From NCBI GenBank assembly GCA_012959765.1, contig DUCO01000010.1, positions 100,406 through 147,483 of the forward strand: a DNA stretch of 47,078 nt. Direction: 5' to 3'. Within the stretch, counting starts at the first letter, position 1; every line of letters starts with the position of its first letter. Positions 42,192 through 47,078 of the stretch are shown here, in pieces. The notes under the pieces were generated by a model. It searched no databases, was not told the DNA's origin, and saw only the letters and a program-made list of their open reading frames with translations. The DNA comes from Dehalococcoidia bacterium (GTDB lineage: Bacteria > Chloroflexota > Dehalococcoidia > Lucifugimonadales > Lucifugimonadaceae). A program made the translations under genes and the position numbers.

Positions 42192-43256
42192 CTATTTAGA
42201 AACGAGTTGGGCGATCGCGTCGCCCACGCCTTCGGTTGTTGATGATCCACCGAGGTCTGGAGTGACGATCTCGCCCTGCTCCAGCAGCTGAAGAACCGCA
42301 GCATCTACGTCGGCCGCAGCGGCTTCTTCACCCAGGTGTCGAAGCATCATTGCTGCTGTGAGAATCTGAGCCATTGGGTTTGCGATGCCCTGCCCCGCAA
42401 TGTCGGGCGCAGAACCGTGCGTTGGCTCGAACATCGACGGAACCGAGGTGTCGGGGTTGATGTTGGCACTTGAGGCAAGTCCCATACTTCCAGAAATTAT
42501 CGCTCCGATATCGGTGATGATGTCGCCGAACAGGTTTGGCGCAACGATCACATCGAACATCTCGGGCCTGCGTACGAGATCCATGCACGCGGCATCGATC
42601 AGCAGGGAAGCAGAATCGATGTCGGTGTATTCCTCGGCAACCTCTTCGAATGTGCGGTCCCAGATCGTCATGTAGCCGAGTGCGTTCGACTTGGTGATCG
42701 ACGTGACGTGGTTCTTCTTGCCGCGCTCACGAGCCAGATCGAACGCGTACCGTATCGCCCGCTCGCAGCCTTTGCGGGTGTAGATAGCTGTCTGCACGGC
42801 CACTTCATCGGGGGTGTTGTGGTAGGCGAATCCTCCGATGTTCAGGTATTCGCCTTCGGTGTTTTCACGGATCACGGTCAGGTCGATGTCGTAAGGCTTC
42901 TTGCCCGACAGAGGCGACTCAACGCCCGGGTACAGCACAGACGGCCTGAGACAGATGTACTGGTCGAAACGGCGGCGTATGGGCAGCAGAAGGCCATCAA
43001 GCGTGATGTTGTCTTGAATGTCGGGGTGCCCTACGGCTCCAAGAAAAACGGCGTTGAATGATTCCAGAGTCTCGAGAGCGTCGTCTGGCATCATCTGTCC
43101 GTGCTCGAAGTAGTAGTCGGAACTCCATGGAAACTCTGTGTAGTCCCAGGTGATTCCGTATTTTGGTGCCAGCGCGTCGAGGACCTTCATGCCCTCGTTC
43201 ACTACGTCGACGCCAATGCCGTCACCTTTGACGATTGCGATTTTATGAGTTGCCAT
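42192..43256 (-). CDS. Isocitrate/isopropylmalate dehydrogenase family, D-malate/tartrate dehydrogenase-like
   Basis: 354-residue NAD-dependent beta-decarboxylating dehydrogenase. MATHKIAIVKGDGIGVDVV start, WSSDYYFEHGQMMPDDAL, GAVGHPDIQDNITLDGLLLPIRRRFDQYICLRP, VIRENTEGEY, SITKSNALGYM (catalytic Lys) and PNLFGDIITDIGA with metal Asp; GSAPDIAGQGIANP near the C-terminus. The DYYFEHG and RRFDQYICLRP forms are typical of D-malate/tartrate dehydrogenases rather than leuB. ATG 43256 is chosen. Sits between AKR and hydroxyacid dehydrogenase genes of one minus-strand set. Confidence 0.88.
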   Translation of the reverse strand: MATHKIAIVKGDGIGVDVVNEGMKVLDALAPKYGITWDYTEFPWSSDYYFEHGQMMPDDALETLESFNAVFLGAVGHPDIQDNITLDGLLLPIRRRFDQYICLRPSVLYPGVESPLSGKKPYDIDLTVIRENTEGEYLNIGGFAYHNTPDEVAVQTAIYTRKGCERAIRYAFDLARERGKKNHVTSITKSNALGYMTIWDRTFEEVAEEYTDIDSASLLIDAACMDLVRRPEMFDVIVAPNLFGDIITDIGAIISGSMGLASSANINPDTSVPSMFEPTHGSAPDIAGQGIANPMAQILTAAMMLRHLGEEAAAADVDAAVLQLLEQGEIVTPDLGGSSTTEGVGDAIAQLVSK

Positions 43257-43372
43257 TCGTGAGAGTTCCTGTTTGTTTATTGCTAGTTGGTAGGGATGAA
43301 ATGATGGGCATAGTGATTGTTTCGCCACTCACCAGTCCATCGTTATTAAAAAAATGGTCGCTGGCGACCGAC

Positions 43373-44245
43373 TTACTTTGAGCGCTCTTCGACTATTTCA
43401 AGCACTGCTGCGATATCGTGTTCCATCTTGCCCCGATCCATCATCGACTGGAACATTTCTTCGGATTTGAGCGCCAGTTCGAGTGAAAGACCCTCACCGC
43501 TGGCAAGATCTTTGATGATGTTCAAATCTTTGTGGATCAGTCGAAGTGGGGCCGCAGAATCGGGGAAGTCTCGAGTCACAGTGATCGGAGCGCTCCGTTC
43601 GATCATGGCGCTGCCACCCCAGCTAACGCCTAATAGATCGGCTGCGACCTGAACATCGACACCGGCCGAGTTTGCCAGGGCGAAGGCTTCAGCTGCCGCT
43701 ACGGTGTGGATGCCGACAAGTAGCTGGTTGATTAGCTTCATCGCGGTTCCAGCACCTGTGGGTCCCATCAGTTTTACGTTTGCGCCCATATTGGAGAAAT
43801 ACTCGTGAGCCAGCTCGAATGCCTCTTCGGTTCCACCAACCATGATTGTCAGCGTGCCACCCGCTGCACCTCCGGGACCGCCCGAAATAGGGGCATCGAG
43901 GAAGTGAGCGTTCTTTGCCGCCGCCGCTTCGGCGCAAGCGCGGGATGTTGCGATATCGACTGTGCCGTGATCGACAATGACTTGACCGGGTCGAGCATTT
44001 GCGAATACTCCGTCATCGCCGAGTAGTAGGTCATGCGAGGTTTTGACGTCGGGAAGGCACACCAGCACTACATCGACGTTTTGCGTCAGCTCTGCGACCG
44101 ACGATGCACCTTTGGCTCCGCGATCGATCATTGCCTCGATCTTAGATTGGGTTCGAGTGAATACCGTTAGATCGGCACCCTTTTCAAGAAGGTTGTCGAC
44201 CATTCCCTGGCCCATGTTTCCAAGGCCTACAAAACCAACAGACAT
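43373..44245 (-). CDS. 3-hydroxyisobutyrate dehydrogenase family (2-hydroxy-3-oxopropionate reductase-like)
   Basis: 290-residue beta-hydroxyacid dehydrogenase. Rossmann start VGFVGLGNMGQGMVDNLL, VLVCLPDVKTSHDLLL, FLDAPISGGPGGAAGGTLTIMVGG and the catalytic Lys in GTAMKLINQLLVG. Known members reduce tartronate semialdehyde or oxidise hydroxyisobutyrate. ATG 44245 follows GAGGAG. First gene of the run down to the aldo/keto reductase; strong terminator 160 bp upstream belongs to the ABC transporter set. Confidence 0.92.
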   Translation of the reverse strand: MSVGFVGLGNMGQGMVDNLLEKGADLTVFTRTQSKIEAMIDRGAKGASSVAELTQNVDVVLVCLPDVKTSHDLLLGDDGVFANARPGQVIVDHGTVDIATSRACAEAAAAKNAHFLDAPISGGPGGAAGGTLTIMVGGTEEAFELAHEYFSNMGANVKLMGPTGAGTAMKLINQLLVGIHTVAAAEAFALANSAGVDVQVAADLLGVSWGGSAMIERSAPITVTRDFPDSAAPLRLIHKDLNIIKDLASGEGLSLELALKSEEMFQSMMDRGKMEHDIAAVLEIVEERSK

Positions 44246-44404
44246 TATTTTCAAGGCTCCTCTGCGAACCGGCGATTTCGAGTGTTGTTGTCGCAAGTGA
44301 AATTCAATACGAAAACTGCGCTCCCTCAGCTAGCGCAGCGATTATAGCCGTAAGCAGCTCGTATTCTGGTCGGTCTACATGGAGAATCGCGCCGATATTT
44401 GAGC

Positions 44405-44446
44405 ACAAAAAAGGAGGCGCCAGACTTTTATTCTGACGCCTCCTTT
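44405..44446 (-). terminator. Terminator after the ABC permease dppC-like gene
   Basis: AAAGGAGGCG + CAGA (44410-44424) pairs with TCTG + CGCCTCCTTT (44432-44446), one C-A mismatch, 7-base loop. On the minus strand the stem is followed by a run of six T, 21 bp beyond the stop of the permease gene at 44467. Confidence 0.9.
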
Positions 44447-44466
44447 GATTTTCGATATCAGTGACT

Positions 44467-45513
44467 CTATTCGAGCTGTCGGAGCCTGGGGTCGAGACGG
44501 TCTCGTAGCCAGTCACCAAAGAAGTTCAGTGACATCACAACCAGGAAGATTGCGAGTCCTGGGAAGAACGAAATCCACCATGCTTCTTCGATGAAGTTTC
44601 GGCCGTCGCTCACACTCTTACCCCACGCAGGAATCGGGTCTGGGATACCTGCACCCAGGAATGAGAGGGTCGACTCGGTGAGGATCAACTGACCGACACG
44701 GAGGGACGCCACTACGAGGATCGTACTAAATGTGCCCGGCACTATGTGCTTCAAAATAATTCTCAGGTTTGAAGCACCTGCGGTTCGAGCCGACATCACG
44801 TAATCGAGCGATCTAATCGTTAACACGTCAGCCCGCACCTGTCTCACGAATGGAGGCCATGCGACAAGAGCGATAAGGAAAATAATGACACCCTCGGCCG
44901 CACCCCCGTTATGTAAGAATTGCTGAGCAATCACGAGCGCAATCAAGATAAATGGAAGCGCGTTCCAAGAGTCGACCAGACGCATTAATATCTCGTCTGT
45001 CCAGCCTCCAAAATATCCGGCTGCCAGTCCTAGTGCCGATCCAACGATAATTCCACTCGTAAGTGCGTACGCAGTTACTTTCAGCGATATTCGAGCACCA
45101 AATATGACCCTGGAAAGCACGTCCCTGCCGAGGTTATCCCCGCCAAGAATGAACTTCGTCTTCGGGAACGAGTTTTTCTTCGCACGGTTGTATGCAGAAC
45201 GTTCCTTGGTGATCGTCAGATCGTAATCAGCCGGATCTGGAACCACGTTGAACTCTGTAGCTTTACCCCAAGTTGGTGGGTAGTTTCGGAAGCCCAGTGA
45301 TTGCTCAATCTCATCGGCCGGAGCAACAGAAGGTGCGAATATTCCGGCAACCAGTAGCACCACCATTACAACCAGTGGAAGAACCGGCCATCGGCGAACG
45401 AAGTACCAGACCTGACTCGGTGCCGATCTCTTAGCGCGTGCTCGAACCTCCGTATTTATTGCTGCGTGAGTCGAAGATGTTGTAGTTGGTTGATTTTCAG
45501 CCTGTTGAGCCAT
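44467..45513 (-). CDS. ABC transporter permease, DppC/OppC type
   Basis: 348-residue inner-membrane permease. Long cytosolic N-terminus, first helix VLPLVVMVVLLVAGIFAPSV, a periplasmic segment of about 80 residues, ILGGDNLGRDVLSRVIFGAR typical of DppC/OppC, then five helices and the EAA-type loop SARTAGASNLRIILKHIVPGTFSTILV. C-terminus GDWLRDRLDPRLRQLE as in family. Works with the DppB-like permease 44 bp upstream. Transport cargo could be peptides, opines or, in this context, sugars; ATPase genes are not in the window. Confidence 0.92.
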   Translation of the reverse strand: MAQQAENQPTTTSSTHAAINTEVRARAKRSAPSQVWYFVRRWPVLPLVVMVVLLVAGIFAPSVAPADEIEQSLGFRNYPPTWGKATEFNVVPDPADYDLTITKERSAYNRAKKNSFPKTKFILGGDNLGRDVLSRVIFGARISLKVTAYALTSGIIVGSALGLAAGYFGGWTDEILMRLVDSWNALPFILIALVIAQQFLHNGGAAEGVIIFLIALVAWPPFVRQVRADVLTIRSLDYVMSARTAGASNLRIILKHIVPGTFSTILVVASLRVGQLILTESTLSFLGAGIPDPIPAWGKSVSDGRNFIEEAWWISFFPGLAIFLVVMSLNFFGDWLRDRLDPRLRQLE

Positions 45514-45557
45514 GAGCCTGCACTAAATACTTGTTGATAGCGAAATTTGGACGACGA

Positions 45558-46493
45558 TTAGTCGTATCGAATCCTTGGGTCGATAAAGGCGTAAGAAAGA
45601 TCAGAGATGAAAGTCATCCCAACAATCAGAATCGTGAAGAAGAAGACAACCGCCTGAAGTACAGGGAAGTCATTGTTGTTCACTGCTGTAATCGCCATGT
45701 TGCCTATTCCGGGCCATGCGAAAATTGACTCAGTAAGGATTGCACCGTTGAGGAGGCCGACCACACCCAGAGTCATTCCTGTGAGCGGCTGGATAAGTGC
45801 GTTTTTGAACGCATGCTTCCAAATAACAGCTGTGTTCCCGACACCTTTGGCTCTAGCGAGCCGAACGTACTCTGAGTCGAGCACCTCAAGCATTGCTGAC
45901 CGGGTGATTCTCGTATAAAACGCGAACCCACCCCATGCCAATGTAATAGTCGGCAGCACCAGATGTTTGACATCCCAGAACCCATCGCCCTTCAGTGCGG
46001 CCGGGAATATCTCCCAGTGAACTGCGAAAAGCAAGATCAATACAAGGCCTAGCCAGAATTGTGGCACCGCCTGACCCAGTAGGGCAAAGAATCTACCCAT
46101 ATAGTCCCAACCAGATCCGCGCTTGACTGCCGAGAGCACGCCCAGCGGTATACCAACAAAGAATGACAACAAATACGCTGTGCCACCGAGGTGAATGGTG
46201 GCTGGCAGTCTGTCGGTTACAACACGGAATACCGGCTTGCGGTCAAGGAGGGTTTCTCCCATATCGCCTGTAAGTGCCCGCCCCAGCCACAGCGTGTACT
46301 GAAAAACGACAGGCTTGTCGAGGCCCAATCGTGCTCGGATAGCAATTTCGCCCTCGGCGGAAAGTCCGTACCCAGAGTTAGCGTAAAGATCTAGCGGGTC
46401 GCCAGCAGCTCTCGATATGAAGAAAACCGCTAGGGTAGCGACAACAATACTAAACAGACCGAATAGAAATCTTCTGATAATAAAGCGCCGCAT
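45558..46493 (-). CDS. ABC transporter permease, DppB/OppB type
   Basis: 311-residue permease with six helices. Starts MRRFIIRRFLFGLFSIVVAT, then DPLDLYANSGYGLSAEGEIAIRARLGLDKP, GDMGETLLDRKPVFRVV and EAA-type loop EYVRLARAKGVGNTAVIWKHAFKNALIQPLT; C-terminus SDLSYAFIDPRIRYD. ATG 46493 chosen; an upstream in-frame ATG 46550 is less likely. Preceded by the binding-protein gene and its downstream hairpin. Confidence 0.93.
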   Translation of the reverse strand: MRRFIIRRFLFGLFSIVVATLAVFFISRAAGDPLDLYANSGYGLSAEGEIAIRARLGLDKPVVFQYTLWLGRALTGDMGETLLDRKPVFRVVTDRLPATIHLGGTAYLLSFFVGIPLGVLSAVKRGSGWDYMGRFFALLGQAVPQFWLGLVLILLFAVHWEIFPAALKGDGFWDVKHLVLPTITLAWGGFAFYTRITRSAMLEVLDSEYVRLARAKGVGNTAVIWKHAFKNALIQPLTGMTLGVVGLLNGAILTESIFAWPGIGNMAITAVNNNDFPVLQAVVFFFTILIVGMTFISDLSYAFIDPRIRYD

Positions 46494-46635
46494 TAGTTTC
46501 CTTAACCACCCTAAATTGTGTCCGATCTTTGAACTCGCTGAGCCTACCATAATTTTCAGGTTAATCGCACACTATCGCCCCGTTCCTTTTAATGTTTCTG
46601 CCATGAATACGTATGACAAAGCTGGTTTAAATGCA

Positions 46636-46664
46636 AGGAGGCCCACCAAATGGTGGGCCTCCTC
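46636..46664 (-). terminator. Strong intercistronic hairpin between binding-protein and permease genes
   Basis: GGAGGCCCACCA (46637-46648) and its perfect complement (46651-46662), with 2 bases between; A36-T63 can extend it. On the minus strand it follows the binding-protein stop at 46716 by 52 bp and is followed by TTGCATTT. It likely limits transcription or protects the upstream mRNA end, giving more binding protein than permease. Confidence 0.8.
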
Positions 46665-46715
46665 TTTATTTACAAGTCAATTACCGGAGCAATTGAACTC
46701 ATCTCAATCAACGAA

Positions 46716-47078
46716 CTACTTGATTTCGATGTTCCAGATGGAGTTGAAGCTAGATGAACCAGCTACGTCCATTTCGAACGACTTAACCTTGCTGTTGTTG
46801 AAGTAGAACGCATCCGGCACGGCAACAATACCGGGCTGGAGGTTCTGGTCGTATACGTAGTCCAGGTAGACCGTTGCTGCCTCAGTAGCAGTTGCTACGT
46901 CGACTGCTTCGGCCATCTTGGTGTAGAGGTCAAGAATCACTGGCGATTCGAAACCACAACCGAAACCACCACGTGTCAGAGTCGTCTGAACAAGGCCCTT
47001 GGGGAAGTGCCATGGGTTCGACTCTTTACCTTTGTCACAACCTGTTACCCAGGGGTGAGTGTTGGTTCGACCAACAAC
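46716..47078 (-). CDS. ABC transporter substrate-binding protein, family 5, C-terminal part (runs off right edge)
   Basis: The C-terminal 120 residues of a periplasmic solute-binding protein of the peptide/nickel/opine family, recognised from gene order and residues such as KGLVQTTLTRGGFGCGFESP, ILDLYTKMAEAVDVATATEA and PDAFYFNNSKVKSFEMD followed by SIWNIEIK. The N-terminus and signal peptide lie beyond the window. Delivers substrate to the DppB/DppC pair downstream. Confidence 0.82.
   Translation of the reverse strand, partial: VVGRTNTHPWVTGCDKGKESNPWHFPKGLVQTTLTRGGFGCGFESPVILDLYTKMAEAVDVATATEAATVYLDYVYDQNLQPGIVAVPDAFYFNNSKVKSFEMDVAGSSSFNSIWNIEIK

Noticed and set aside
1..47078. tRNA genes, rRNA, CRISPR arrays, insertion sequences, prophage
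   Set aside because: No cloverleaf-compatible GGTTCGA-type segments in the gaps, no regularly spaced repeats, no transposase or phage-like frames were found by eye.

Overview
The window looks like chromosomal DNA of an uncultivated Chloroflexota bacterium, most likely of the marine SAR202/Dehalococcoidia type. This is inference: gene content (PurS next to a DUF3105 protein, a his operon headed by a HisZ-like gene, enolase-superfamily and IlvD/Edd dehydratases, DUF4432 mutarotase-like proteins, several amidohydrolases and aldo/keto reductases) fits that group, but no rRNA or other phylogenetic marker RNA is present. No tRNA, rRNA, CRISPR array, insertion sequence or phage gene was seen.

Layout. 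0-2.1 kb: purC, a DUF3105 membrane protein and purS on the plus strand, next to a remnant of an MFS transporter at the left edge. 2.2-7.7 kb: minus-strand histidine operon hisZ-hisG-hisD-hisC-hisB. 7.8-8.7 kb: DegV-family lipid-binding protein. 8.7-17.6 kb: a catabolic block with amidohydrolase, aldo/keto reductase, two DUF4432 paralogues, zinc alcohol dehydrogenase, mandelate racemase-type enolase-superfamily enzyme, single-domain response regulator, EamA transporter and a second, active-site-altered amidohydrolase. Enzyme types match the steps of a non-phosphorylative sugar oxidation route (mutarotase, dehydrogenase, lactonase, dehydratase). 18.0-20.8 kb: threonine synthase, NIL-domain protein, CysO/MoaD-like sulfur carrier and a frameshifted carbon-nitrogen hydrolase. 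20.8-28.0 kb: minus-strand run alaS-ruvX-aroE-aroC-aroK-aroB.

28.2-35.4 kb: a divergent GT20 (trehalose-6-phosphate synthase-like) protein, MscS channel, a hypothetical protein, double zinc-ribbon protein, ATC-hydrolase-family protein, thiolase and RNase D. 35.4-37.2 kb is a patch of gene decay: an internally deleted comM and a response regulator with two stops and a dinucleotide slip. 37.2-44.3 kb: C45 peptidase, IlvD/Edd sugar-acid dehydratase, a broken MerB-family gene, an L-fucose-dehydrogenase-like aldo/keto reductase, a D-malate/tartrate dehydrogenase-like enzyme and a 3-hydroxyisobutyrate dehydrogenase-like reductase. 44.4-47.1 kb: two permeases and the C-terminal part of the binding protein of a Dpp/Opp-type ABC importer, separated by strong hairpins.

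Points that most deserve a second look: the MerB-family gene whose two in-frame TGA codons fall on both catalytic cysteine positions; the thrC-NIL-sulfur-carrier module; ruvX with no ATG, GTG or TTG start; a comM reduced in frame to its two ends; a perfect 18-bp hairpin inside purS; and an 18-bp palindrome upstream of the enolase-superfamily gene.
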